A stretch of 64,000 nucleotides of DNA. Origin: Thermocrispum agreste DSM 44070 (GTDB lineage: Bacteria > Actinomycetota > Actinomycetes > Mycobacteriales > Pseudonocardiaceae). Position numbers and translations under genes: made by a program. This document shows, in pieces, positions 27,028 through 35,815 of the stretch. The stretch's first letter is position 1, and the number at the start of each line of letters is the position of its first letter. Location: assembly GCF_000427905.1 (NCBI RefSeq), contig NZ_ATYX01000007.1, positions 186,001 through 250,000 of the forward strand, read 5' to 3'. The notes under the pieces were generated by a model. The model worked only from the letters and a program-made list of their open reading frames with translations. It was not told the DNA's origin and did not search any database.

Positions 27028-27406
27028 GCAGCGGTTTCTACCGCATCGGCGTGTGCGAGGTCCGGGATTTTCCGGCCGACGGCCCGGCGACGAGCACCGC
27101 GCGCGGGGATCTTCGCTGCTCGACGGCTCACTGGTTGCTGAAGGCCGAGCCGAACGCGCCGTCCTCCCGGCGCCCCGCTGCCACACCGTGCGACCGGGAT
27201 TTCAAGTCAGCGCCGGAATGCCTGCCCGCGTGTGACAGCCCGGGCGCCCACGGAGTCCAGCAGCCGGGTCGTGGTGTGCCGCTCGCAGGCCGGCCAGTGG
27301 CCGCGGCGACCTCCCGGCCGTCGCAACCCCGCCGCTCCGCCAGCCGCGCGACTCGGCGAACCACGGGTTCGCCACTGCCGGGTGACCACCATGATCGGCT
27401 GCTTCG
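27028..27406. other. Gene-free spacer
   Basis: 379 bp between two minus-strand genes. I find no reading frame with good codon usage, no repeat and no clear hairpin. It should contain the promoter of the APH-like gene. Confidence 0.5.
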
Positions 27407-28570
27407 TCAGGCGACCTGCGTCGATTGCTCGACCGGAGTCCACACACTGTCCCGCGCTGCGCTTGCCTGGACCGCGCCGATCACCCGCTGCACCGCGAGC
27501 CCGTCGGCGAACGACGGTTCCGGGTCGGTGCCTTCGGCGATGGCGTTGAGCATGTCCGCCGCCTGGTGGGCGAACCCGTGCTCGTAGCCGAGCAGGTGCC
27601 CCGGCGGCCACCAGCCGGCCAGGTAGGGGTGCTCCGGTTCGGTGACCAGGATGCGGGTGAAGCCGGCTTCGCCGCCCGCGGTGCCGTCGTAGAACCGCAG
27701 CACGTTCAGCTCCTCCAGGTCGAACGCCAGGCTGCCCCGCGAGCCGTTGATCTCGATGCGCAGCGCGTTCTTCCGGCCGTTGGCCATCCGGGTGGCCTCG
27801 AACGTGCCCATCGCACCGCCGGAGAACCGGGCGAGAAACGCCACCGCGTCGTCCACGGTGACCTTGCCGGTGCGGTGGCCGTCCGGCTCCGGCAGCGGAC
27901 GCTCCGGCACGAACGTCCTGGCCGTCGCGCTGACGCCGACGATCCGCTCGCCGGTGACGTACTGGGTGAGGTCGATGATGTGCGAGCCGATGTCGCCGAG
28001 CGCCCCGGAACCCGCCCGCTCGACCTGCAGCCGCCAGGTCAACGGAGCATGCGGATCGGTCAGCCAGTCCTGCAGGTACTGCGCCCGGACGTGCCTGATC
28101 TCGCCGATCCTGCCGTCCGCGACCAGCTTGCGGGCCAGCGCGATCGCCGGGACCCGCCGGTAGGTGAAGCCGACCATGCTGCGCACGCCGTTCGCGCGCG
28201 CCCGCTCCGCGGCTGCGGCCATCGCCTCCGCCTCGGCCAGGGTGTTGGCCAGCGGCTTCTCGCACAACACGTGCTTGCCCGCGGCCAGTGCGGCGATGGC
28301 GATTTCGGCGTGCGTGTCGCCCGGCGTGCAGATGTCCACCAGGTGCACGTCGTCGCGCTCGATCAGCGCGCGCCAGTCCGTCTCGGTGTCCTTCCAGCCG
28401 AACCGGCGCGCGACGTCGGCGACGGCCTCGGCGTCCCGGCCGGCCAGGGCCACCAGTTCGGGTTCCAGTGCCGGCCGCAGGAAGCTGCGCGCGCTGCGCC
28501 ACCCCTGCGAGTGCGCCCGGCCCATGAAGGCGTAGCCGATGACTCCGATGCCGATCGTCGCTTCACCCAC
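27407..28570 (-). CDS. Gfo/Idh/MocA-family oxidoreductase
   Basis: 387 aa NAD(P)-dependent sugar/inositol-type dehydrogenase. Rossmann motif GIGVIGYAFMGRAHSQG (about residues 7-23); the conserved catalytic motif CEKPLANT (about 104-111); and the C-terminal beta-sheet domain with GALGDIGSHIIDL, containing the Gly-Ser-His that contacts substrate. GTG start with GGGACG upstream. No other sugar-utilisation gene adjoins it, so the substrate is open (scyllo-inositol or glucose derivatives are typical). Confidence 0.9.
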   Translation of the reverse strand: MGEATIGIGVIGYAFMGRAHSQGWRSARSFLRPALEPELVALAGRDAEAVADVARRFGWKDTETDWRALIERDDVHLVDICTPGDTHAEIAIAALAAGKHVLCEKPLANTLAEAEAMAAAAERARANGVRSMVGFTYRRVPAIALARKLVADGRIGEIRHVRAQYLQDWLTDPHAPLTWRLQVERAGSGALGDIGSHIIDLTQYVTGERIVGVSATARTFVPERPLPEPDGHRTGKVTVDDAVAFLARFSGGAMGTFEATRMANGRKNALRIEINGSRGSLAFDLEELNVLRFYDGTAGGEAGFTRILVTEPEHPYLAGWWPPGHLLGYEHGFAHQAADMLNAIAEGTDPEPSFADGLAVQRVIGAVQASAARDSVWTPVEQSTQVA

Positions 28571-29067
28571 GGTGTTTCGTCCCTGCCTGTCGTGTCGGTC
28601 GTTTCCTGGCGGCGCTCGGCGGTGTCCCGTCACGCCCAGCGGCTCCGGCCCGGGCGCCCGGATGCCGGTTCGCCCGTGTCGGCACGCCCGGGTTCCGGGT
28701 GACGGTGTGCGCGGTCAGCGCCCTGTTTCCGCACGCCTGCCCGGTGCTGGTGCTGCCCACCCCGATGCCATCCTGTGCCCGGCGAGAGCACGCTCCCCGC
28801 TCCTGCCGTCGGCCCGCCTCCGCCGTCAGGACTTGAAGCCGAGCGGCACGTGCTGTCCGCGATTCTCCTCGGCCACCACCGGTGCGGTGAGCGCCATGGC
28901 ACCGCGGAACCTTCATCTGGGCCCGGTCGGGCATGTCCCTGGTACCTGGCGGGCAGGCCGGATGCCGTCGGCGTCCTGGCCGTTGGGCAGAGCACGGTGT
29001 CTTCCTCTGACCCGCCTTGCTCCACCGCGTCGCGTGGGCCGGGGCGGCGCCGCCGACACCGGCCACC
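28571..29067. other. Gene-free spacer
   Basis: 497 bp between the oxidoreductase start and the thioesterase stop on the minus strand. No frame has consistent GC-rich third positions and I see no repeat. It must include the oxidoreductase promoter; otherwise nothing can be assigned. Confidence 0.45.
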
Positions 29068-29520
29068 TCAACCGAGTCGGCGCAGCTGGTACAGCCCGTG
29101 CGTCCTGGCCACCACCGTGCCCTCGGTGTCGGTCAGCTCGGCGTCCAGCTCGAAGTCGGCCTTGCCGTTGGCCTCCGCTTCCTCGGCCACCGCCGCGATC
29201 GTTTCCTCGGCGAGTGCGGCCTGCGACCGCACCGCCGTCTTGGCCGGCCGGAGGAAACTGATCCGCAGGTCCTTCACCAGCGGGAAGAAGCGGGTGGTGT
29301 CGAACGAGGCGACCGCGATCGCCCCGCCGAGCAGTTCGGCCACGGTGAACAGCACCCCGGCGTACATCACGCCGAAGTGGTTGCCGTTGCCCTCCATGGG
29401 CACTTCCGCGGCGGCGAACCCCGGTCGCACCTCGACCACCCGCGCGCCCATGGCGTGCGCCACCGGGATGGTGTGCTCCACGGCCTTGTTGACCAGGGTG
29501 ACGTAGTCCGGCTCGGTCAT
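29068..29520 (-). CDS. Hotdog-fold thioesterase (YiiD-C/DUF4442 type)
   Basis: 150 aa. The segment GNGNHFGVMYAGVLFTVAE (about residues 43-61) is the hotdog helix with its Asn/His and Gly-Val-Met-Tyr-Ala-Gly active-site arrangement, followed by FFPLVKDLRISFLRPAK. Such enzymes hydrolyse acyl-CoA thioesters. Its ATG overlaps the stop of an acyl-CoA dehydrogenase remnant (ATGA), so it was once the second gene of a dehydrogenase-thioesterase operon. It may now depend on a promoter near 29700. Confidence 0.85.
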   Translation of the reverse strand: MTEPDYVTLVNKAVEHTIPVAHAMGARVVEVRPGFAAAEVPMEGNGNHFGVMYAGVLFTVAELLGGAIAVASFDTTRFFPLVKDLRISFLRPAKTAVRSQAALAEETIAAVAEEAEANGKADFELDAELTDTEGTVVARTHGLYQLRRLG

Positions 29521-29680
29521 CCGTTCAGCAACCCTCTCGCTACCTGGGTGATCTGCACTTCGTTGGAGCCCGCGTGGATCATCGGCGACGCCGGCCAGGG
29601 ACCGGAAGGTGCTGCCGTTCGTGCTGCCCGGCGAACCGGAAGCGCCGGAATGTCCGATGGCTGCCTCCTTGCCCGGCACG
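29517..29680 (-). pseudogene. Acyl-CoA dehydrogenase remnant (C-terminal end only)
   Basis: The 3' end encodes MIHAGSNEVQITQVARGLL followed by a stop overlapping the thioesterase ATG. This is the characteristic end of an acyl-CoA dehydrogenase (the SNEVQITQVARG strand/helix next to FAD). Upstream of it only about 40 unrelated codons remain before a Shine-Dalgarno-like AAGGAGG near 29670, and no in-frame start is present. The sequence looks like an internal deletion that fused the old translation-start region to the last codons of the gene. Confidence 0.7.
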
Positions 29681-29698
29681 GGCATCCCTCCGTCAGAC

Positions 29699-29716
29699 TG
29701 ATGACAAGTGTCGTCA
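29699..29716. promoter_or_regulatory. Imperfect palindrome, probable TetR operator
   Basis: TGATGACAAGTGTCGTCA has one mismatch between arms (TGATGACA / TGTCGTCA around AG). It lies upstream of the dehydrogenase remnant and thioesterase on the minus strand. The TetR gene at 29849-30463 is on the same strand just beyond it and is the likely binder. TTGACG overlaps the site and could be a -35 element. Confidence 0.5.
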
Positions 29717-29848
29717 ATTTAGGATCCGGGCCGACGCGCGTCAACAGGCGCCCGGCGGAGTTCACCACGAGGGCGGATGCCGGGCTCGTACTGGTCGGCC
29801 GCCAGCAAGGCAAAGAAAGTCCACCACGACGCGGACGACGGACCGGGC

Positions 29849-30463
29849 TCAGCCGCGCGGCCGCTCGCCCCAGAACAGCAGGACGGTGCGCACGCACTTG
29901 TCGATCAGCTCCTCGCGGCTGACCGGCAACGTCCCGGACAGCCAGCCGAAGAACAGCGTGGCCACCGCGCCGGTCAGCGCCACCGACGTCAGCACGCTCT
30001 CGTTCTTGCTCGCCCCCGGCGGCAGCTGCCTGCGCACCAACCGGGTGAAGGTCGGCGCCACGCCGATGCTCACCCCGCTCAGCGCGGGATCCGACAACGG
30101 CTCGACCAGCAGCAGGCGGCCCTTGCGCGGATCGTCCAGGCACACCGAGACGAGCGCGTCGACCGCCGCGCGCGCCTGCTCCTCGCGGCTGCTCCCCGCC
30201 ACCGGGGTGGTCGCCTCCATGGCCTGCTGAAGCTCCTCGGCCACCTGCAGGAACAGTGCCGACAGCAGCTCGTCCCGGCCGGCGAAGTTCTCGTAGAAGT
30301 ACCGGTCGGTCAGGCCCGCCCTGCGGCACACCGACCGCACCGTCACCCCGGCGCCACCATGCTCGCCGAGTAGATCCAGCGCAGCGTCCAGCAGCGCCGC
30401 ACGCCGTGCCGCGCGCCGCTGCTCCAGGGTCGTTCCTGCCCACAGCCGCTGCCGGGACGCCAC
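29849..30463 (-). CDS. TetR/AcrR-family transcriptional regulator
   Basis: 204 aa. HTH at about residues 19-66 (RRAALLDAALDLLGEHGG ... CRRAGLTDRYFYENF). The RYFYENF end of the recognition region is common in TetR regulators of lipid genes. The C-terminal part has no named domain. It lies upstream of the decayed acyl-CoA dehydrogenase/thioesterase unit and probably controlled it. No neighbour overlaps it. Confidence 0.85.
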   Translation of the reverse strand: MASRQRLWAGTTLEQRRAARRAALLDAALDLLGEHGGAGVTVRSVCRRAGLTDRYFYENFAGRDELLSALFLQVAEELQQAMEATTPVAGSSREEQARAAVDALVSVCLDDPRKGRLLLVEPLSDPALSGVSIGVAPTFTRLVRRQLPPGASKNESVLTSVALTGAVATLFFGWLSGTLPVSREELIDKCVRTVLLFWGERPRG

Positions 30464-30598
30464 GGCACCAGGTTAGGCCGCGCGCGCGAACCCGACTCGG
30501 TGACCGGCCCGTCCGCCCTCGCTGTGCGCCCGCCCTGCCCTCGTCGTGCGCCGGTCGTCCGGCCCGGCTGGGCGGCCAACGAAGACGCCGTGGCCGGG

Positions 30599-31552
30599 TC
30601 AGGCGATTGGATCGGGCAGTGCCGCGAACGCCAGCCTGGCGGCCCCGAGCAGGCACGCCGACCGCCCCAGCGGCGACGGCACCACGGTGATACCGCGGAT
30701 GTAGGACAACCCGGCGTGCTCGGCGAGATGGCGGCGCAGCGGTTCGAACAGCACCTCACCGACCTGGGTCACGCCCCCGCTGAGCACAGCCACCTCGATG
30801 TCGGCCAGCGCGGCGGTACCCGCGATCGCTGCCGCCAAGGCGCGCGCGGCACGGTCGAAGGCGGCCAATGCCAGCTCGTCCCCGGCGCGCGCCGCTTCGG
30901 CCAGGGCGGCGGTCGCCGGCTCGCCCTGCCACCCGTTGTCGACCGCCCACCGCGCGATCGACGTTCCCGATGCGATCGCTTCCACGCAGCCGCGCCCGCC
31001 GCACGCGCACTCCGGGCCGTCGACGTCGACCACGAGGTGCCCGATGTGGCCGGCGTTGCCGGACTGCCCAGCCCGGACCTGGCCGTCGAGGATCAGGCCT
31101 CCCCCGATACCGGTGGACACGGTGATCACCAACGCGTCCCGGTGGTCCTTGGCGCCGCCGTAGGCCAGCTCGGCGGCGGCCAGCGCGACACCGTCCAGCG
31201 CGAACGCCGACGGCAACCCGGGCGCGATCGCGGCCACCCGTTCCATCAGCGGAAACTCCCGCCAATCCGATACGTTGAGCGGGCTGGCGGTCCCGGTGCG
31301 CACGTCGACCGGCCCCGCACTGCACACCCCGACCACGGCAACGCGTGCCCCGTGCGGCCCGGCAAGCACGTCCCCGGCCGCCTTGGTCAACGTCGCGGCA
31401 ATGGCCTCGGCGCCCTGGCCCGCGGGTGTGCGGACCTCGGTGGCATCCACCACGGTGCCGTCCGGCGCGACGACGCCGACGGCGATCTTGGTGCCCCCGA
31501 AGTCGATCGCCAGGGCCAACGGGGACGAGGAAGCTGAGGTCGTGCCGGTCAT
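30599..31552 (-). CDS. ROK-family sugar kinase
   Basis: 317 aa. ATP motif LALAIDFGGTKIAVG near residues 11-25; STGIGGGLILDG; and the ROK zinc signature with HIGH followed by CACGGRGCVEA (about 188-198). It lacks the N-terminal HTH of ROK repressors, so it is a kinase (glucokinase or N-acetylsugar kinase type) and not a regulator. It stands alone; the sugar cannot be named from context. Confidence 0.9.
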   Translation of the reverse strand: MTGTTSASSSPLALAIDFGGTKIAVGVVAPDGTVVDATEVRTPAGQGAEAIAATLTKAAGDVLAGPHGARVAVVGVCSAGPVDVRTGTASPLNVSDWREFPLMERVAAIAPGLPSAFALDGVALAAAELAYGGAKDHRDALVITVSTGIGGGLILDGQVRAGQSGNAGHIGHLVVDVDGPECACGGRGCVEAIASGTSIARWAVDNGWQGEPATAALAEAARAGDELALAAFDRAARALAAAIAGTAALADIEVAVLSGGVTQVGEVLFEPLRRHLAEHAGLSYIRGITVVPSPLGRSACLLGAARLAFAALPDPIA

Positions 31553-31779
31553 GCCGCTGAGATTGCCATGCCGGGCCGGGACGTCGCGACGGCACTCCCC
31601 GCGCGCCTGCCTTTCTGTGACAGGCGGCACGGACGGCACGGACACCACGCCCGGCCTGGCACGGGGATCACCGGCCGTAACGCCAGCCAGACCAACGCCC
31701 GGCTCACCACACCCCACCGGACACGGGGATCACCGAGCCCACGGCAAGCCGATCATGGCCGTGCGTTAGCGTGACTGCG

Positions 31780-34700
31780 ATGTCGGGTGCGAGTCACGGC
31801 GCCCAAACCGCTGTCGAGGTGGGGGAGCCGCAAACGGACGCGCCCCCTGCCGATGCCATCCGCCAGGGGGGCAGGCGTCGGCTGCCCAGCTGGTCACCGG
31901 CACGCTGGCGGCTCGTCGCGAAGGTCCTCGGCATCGTCAGTGCGCTGTGCGCGCTGGCCATCCCGTTCATGCCGATCATCCAGGACACCGCGCGGATCGT
32001 ATGGCCGGCGCCGAACAGCACGCAAGCGATCAACACGCCGCTGGTCGGCTACTGGGCGCTGGAAATCGACGCGACGGTGCCGTGCGCGACGATCAAGTCG
32101 GCGGACGACGCCCTGGTCTCGCGTGCCATGTTGCTGTCGACGGTGCCGCGAGCCCGGATCAACACCGGCGTCGGCATGCACATGGACGTCGACAACAACG
32201 TGCTCACCGTGGTCAACCGCGGGCAGCAGATCGTCAGCCAGCCGCTCCCCGAGTCCGGATGCGACGTCCGCTTCACCTCCACCGGCGAGCGCACCAGGAT
32301 TACCGTGGCCGGTGCGACGGTGTACGACGAGGCCTCCGACGTCCGGCCGCGCGTGGTCGGCGTCTACTCGGACATCGCCGCCGACCGTGACCCCATCGAC
32401 GGCCTGCAGGTGTCGATCACGCCGGACACCCGCTACCAGTCGTCGCCCACGGTGTGGAAGACGCTGGTCACGGTGATCGGCGTGCTGGCCCTGCTCGGCT
32501 GTCTGCTCGCGGTCAACCGGCTGGATTCCCGGGTCGCCAGGCGGGCGCCGCGGTGGGCACCGATCGGCTGGTGGAAGCTGACGCTGCGCGACCTCACGGT
32601 CATCGGCGCGCTCGGACTGTGGGTGTTCATCGGCCCGGTGACCTCGGACGACGGCTACATCCTGTCCATGGCCAGGGTGGCCGAGGACGCCGGCTACCTG
32701 ACCAACTACCACCGCTGGTTCGGTGTCGCCGAGGCGCCGTTCGGCTGGTTCTACCACCTCACCGAGCTGATGACCGAGGTGTCCACGGTGCCGCCGTGGA
32801 TCCGGCTGCCGTCGTTCGTGCTCGCGGTCATCGCCTGGCTGCTGATCAGCCGGGAGATCCTGCCCCGCCTCGGCAACCAGGTGCGCCACTCCAAGGCCGC
32901 CGCGTGGGCCGCCGCCGCGGTCTTCTTGGTGTGGTGGATGCCGTTCAACAACGGGGTGCGGCCGGAGCCGGTCGCCGCGGTCGGCTCGCTGCTGGCCATC
33001 GCCGCCGTGGAGCGCACCCTGGTGACCCGCCGCCTGCTGCCGCTGTGCCTCGGCCTGATCGCCGCGGCGCTGACGTTGGCGGCGACCCCGACCGGGCTGA
33101 TCGCCGTCGCGCCGTTCATCGTGGCCGCCCGGCCGTTGTGGCGGCTGCTCAAGCAGCGCGCCGAAGCGGGCTGGGTGACCGTGCTGGCCCCGATCGGCGC
33201 CGCCGGGTTCGCGGTGCTGTTCGTCGTGTTCGCCGACCAGACGTTCGCCACGGTGGTGGAGGCCACCAGGTTGCGCAACCAGGTCGGGCCGAGCCTGGCG
33301 TGGTTCCAGGAGTTCTCCCGCTACGACCTGCTGTTCGGGGGCGGCGGCAACTCCGGCGACGACTCGCTGACCAGGCGTTTCCCGGTCCTGCTGATCGTGC
33401 TGTGCGTCGCCACCTGCCTGGTGGTCATGCTGCGCCGCGGACGCATTCCGGGCGCCGCGCTCGGCCCGTCCCGGCGGCTCATCGGCACCACGGCACTGTT
33501 CTTCCTGCTGCTCGCCCTGACCCCGACGAAGTGGACGCACCACTTCGGGGCGTTCGCCGCGGTGGGATCGGCCATGGCGGCGCTGACCGCGTTGGCCACC
33601 AGCTCGTCGGTGTTGCGGTCGAACCGCAACCGCAACGCCTTCCTGGCCGGGCTGCTGGTGGTCGCGGCGCTGGCCACCACCGGGCCGAACTCGTACTGGT
33701 TCGTCTCCAAGCTCGGCGTGCCGTGGGCCGACACCGCCCCGGAGATCGCCGGCGTCAAGGTCGCCACGCTGCTGGTGGTCGGCGCGGTCGTGGCCGCCGC
33801 GGTGGCCTGGGTGCAGAACGTGCGGTTCCAGCCGCCCAAGCGCGGCAAACGCACCACGTCCGACCGCCGCTCCCGCGCGCTGGCACTCAGCTCGGCGTCG
33901 CTGACCATCGTGTGCGGCCTGGTCGCGCTGTGGGAGTTCGCCACGGTCGCCACCGCGGCGGTCAACCAGCGCGGCAGCTACAGCCTCGCCGCAGCGAACA
34001 TCGATCACCTCTTCGGCGACACGTGCAACCTGTCCGACCACGTGCTGGTGGAGCGCGCGCCCGCGTCGAACGTCCTGCCGGAGCATCCGCCGCACCTGCA
34101 GCAGACCGCGCCGGAGAAGGAGCCGGAGAAGGAGCGCAAGAAGGACAAGAAGAAGTCCGACCCGCTTCCACCGCCGGACAACGACAACGGCATGAGCCTG
34201 ACCGGCTTCCACACCCGGTCGGTCGGCGAGCAGGACCCGCTGAACTCGCCGCCGCACGACTTCGCCGAGAACAACGTGCCGATGTGGAGCAGCTACCGGA
34301 ACCCGCAGGGCGCCGCCGGCCAGCTGCGCACCCAGTGGTTCAAGATCAGCCCCAAGGACTTCGACAAGCAGCTGGTCGTCTCGGTGGCGGGCGGGCTGGC
34401 GCCCGGACTGAAGATGGCCGCGGAGTACGGTGTGCCCACCAAGAAGGGCTTCAAGGTGGTCGAGCGGCGGCCGATGCCGATCCCGCCGACCGCGGCCACC
34501 CGGTGGGAGGACTCCCGGATCTCCCAACAGGGCATCGACGCGAAAGTCCGGGCGGTGCGCATCGTCGCCGACGACACCAACCTCACCGAGGACGGCTGGA
34601 TCGCCCTGTCCGCGCCGCGGGTGCCGGAGCTGACCACGCTCACCCTGCGCCTGCGGGACAAGCCGGTCTACATGGACTGGCCGACGTCGTTCGTGTATCC

Positions 34701-35025
34701 GTGCGTCGATTTGCCCAAGGTGCGGGACGGCATCGCGGAGATGCCGCGCTACCGGATCACCGCCGGGCTGCTGGCCCACGAAGCCGGCTGGGCAGGCAGC
34801 AACGGAGGCGGCCCGATCGGCTACCTGGAAACCGTCGCCGACATGCCGGAGATCCCCAGCTTCCTGCGCGGCGACCCCAAGCAGTCGTGGGGCCAGCTGC
34901 TGCAGGTCCGCCCGCTGGAGCGCGGCGCGGAGCCGCAGATCATCCGCGGCCAGGAGGTGCACCCCGGCTGGTGGTCACCGGGGCCGGGACCGGCGCAACC
35001 GGACGGTCGCACGCCCACGCGCTGA
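31780..35025 (+). CDS. Arabinosyltransferase of the EmbA/B/C family
   Basis: About 1081 aa GT-C membrane enzyme that transfers arabinofuranose from decaprenyl-phospho-arabinose to cell-wall arabinan. Order: N-terminal cytosolic tail, TM1 (about residues 47-70), extracytoplasmic jelly-roll, a bundle of about 12 more TM segments (roughly 220-720), and a C-terminal carbohydrate-binding domain. The catalytic loop motif VTSDDGYILSMAR contains the paired Asp. A highly charged insert (KEPEKERKKDKKKSD) lies near residue 783. The ATG at 31780 lies 8 bp after TTAGCG, suggesting a leaderless mRNA; a GTG 9 bp upstream is possible. A single Emb here fits a Pseudonocardiaceae-type arabinogalactan. Confidence 0.93.
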   Translation: MSGASHGAQTAVEVGEPQTDAPPADAIRQGGRRRLPSWSPARWRLVAKVLGIVSALCALAIPFMPIIQDTARIVWPAPNSTQAINTPLVGYWALEIDATVPCATIKSADDALVSRAMLLSTVPRARINTGVGMHMDVDNNVLTVVNRGQQIVSQPLPESGCDVRFTSTGERTRITVAGATVYDEASDVRPRVVGVYSDIAADRDPIDGLQVSITPDTRYQSSPTVWKTLVTVIGVLALLGCLLAVNRLDSRVARRAPRWAPIGWWKLTLRDLTVIGALGLWVFIGPVTSDDGYILSMARVAEDAGYLTNYHRWFGVAEAPFGWFYHLTELMTEVSTVPPWIRLPSFVLAVIAWLLISREILPRLGNQVRHSKAAAWAAAAVFLVWWMPFNNGVRPEPVAAVGSLLAIAAVERTLVTRRLLPLCLGLIAAALTLAATPTGLIAVAPFIVAARPLWRLLKQRAEAGWVTVLAPIGAAGFAVLFVVFADQTFATVVEATRLRNQVGPSLAWFQEFSRYDLLFGGGGNSGDDSLTRRFPVLLIVLCVATCLVVMLRRGRIPGAALGPSRRLIGTTALFFLLLALTPTKWTHHFGAFAAVGSAMAALTALATSSSVLRSNRNRNAFLAGLLVVAALATTGPNSYWFVSKLGVPWADTAPEIAGVKVATLLVVGAVVAAAVAWVQNVRFQPPKRGKRTTSDRRSRALALSSASLTIVCGLVALWEFATVATAAVNQRGSYSLAAANIDHLFGDTCNLSDHVLVERAPASNVLPEHPPHLQQTAPEKEPEKERKKDKKKSDPLPPPDNDNGMSLTGFHTRSVGEQDPLNSPPHDFAENNVPMWSSYRNPQGAAGQLRTQWFKISPKDFDKQLVVSVAGGLAPGLKMAAEYGVPTKKGFKVVERRPMPIPPTAATRWEDSRISQQGIDAKVRAVRIVADDTNLTEDGWIALSAPRVPELTTLTLRLRDKPVYMDWPTSFVYPCVDLPKVRDGIAEMPRYRITAGLLAHEAGWAGSNGGGPIGYLETVADMPEIPSFLRGDPKQSWGQLLQVRPLERGAEPQIIRGQEVHPGWWSPGPGPAQPDGRTPTR

Positions 35026-35815
35026 CCACGATGGTTCTCTGCCGCGCACCCGCTCGGGCTGCCGCGGTGGCCCAGCGAACCCCACGCTGCCGTGGCAGCC
35101 CCGCACCTCCCCCACGCACTGATCACACCAGCCCCACGGACACGGCGACCAGCAACCCCCAATTGCCGATCGGCGGCGTCCTCGGCGCTGTCCGACGTGG
35201 TGCCGCGCTACTTCCAGCACCCCGCGTCCGCGGCTTCTTGCACCCAGCGCGGGAGAACTGGCCAACGGCTCCCCGGCGGCGGTGAAGTGGCGCGGCGGCC
35301 CGCCCTTGCATGCGAGGAACCGGTAGAGCCCCTCGGCTCTCCTGCTCACACAAGGGCGGCTCTGCACCTCGGACGCCACGGAACTGAAGAGGCGCCGCTC
35401 ACCCACACAACGGCGGCCCCACACCCCGGACACCACAGAACTAAAGCAACGCCGCTCTCCTGCTCGCACACGGGTGGCTCGTACTCTGCGTGCGCGGAAC
35501 CGGCCGGGTTGCCGCCCACGATCCGTTCTCGCATCCTGCACGTGAGCACTGGCCGATGGGTCCTCAGCGGAGGTGGATCAGGCGCGGTCTCGCACTCTGC
35601 GCGAGCCGACCGGGTCGTCGCCGATCCAGCCCTTGCGGACCAGGCGGTCTCGCACCCTGCGAGAAGCCGACACGGCCGGGACTCCCCTCGGACGCCCTCG
35701 CCCCGTCCCCTGCGTCGCCGACGATTCCTGAGCGAAACGTGTGAGATGCCGTGTGCTCTGCGCGCATGGCCCGTAGGCTCGAAGCACCGCACGTGCGAAA
35801 GAGGGTGGCGGCGAC
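35026..35815. repeat. Gene-free spacer with degenerate repeats of about 60 bp
   Basis: 790 bp with no credible gene. From about 35330 to 35690 a unit of about 57-62 bp recurs. The element CTCTCCTGCTC(A/G)CACA appears near 35338 and 35456, with a weaker copy near 35396. GTCTCGCAC(T/C)CTGCG(C/A)GA occurs near 35587 and 35647, with a weaker copy TTCTCGCATCCTGCACG near 35526. GCGG/GAGGAACCGG also recurs. The copies are too diverged for one origin event to be certain. No hairpin terminator is obvious after the arabinosyltransferase. Confidence 0.5.

Noticed and set aside
31894-34962. A very long open frame (over 1000 codons) on the minus strand opposite the arabinosyltransferase gene
   Set aside because: It is a mirror of the GC-rich third positions of the plus-strand gene; its translation is His/Arg/Gly-rich and has no domain, while the plus strand encodes a clear Emb protein.
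35026-35815. CRISPR array suspected from the periodic repeats
   Set aside because: The repeats are degenerate, there are no unique spacers of constant length between identical repeats, and no cas genes are nearby.
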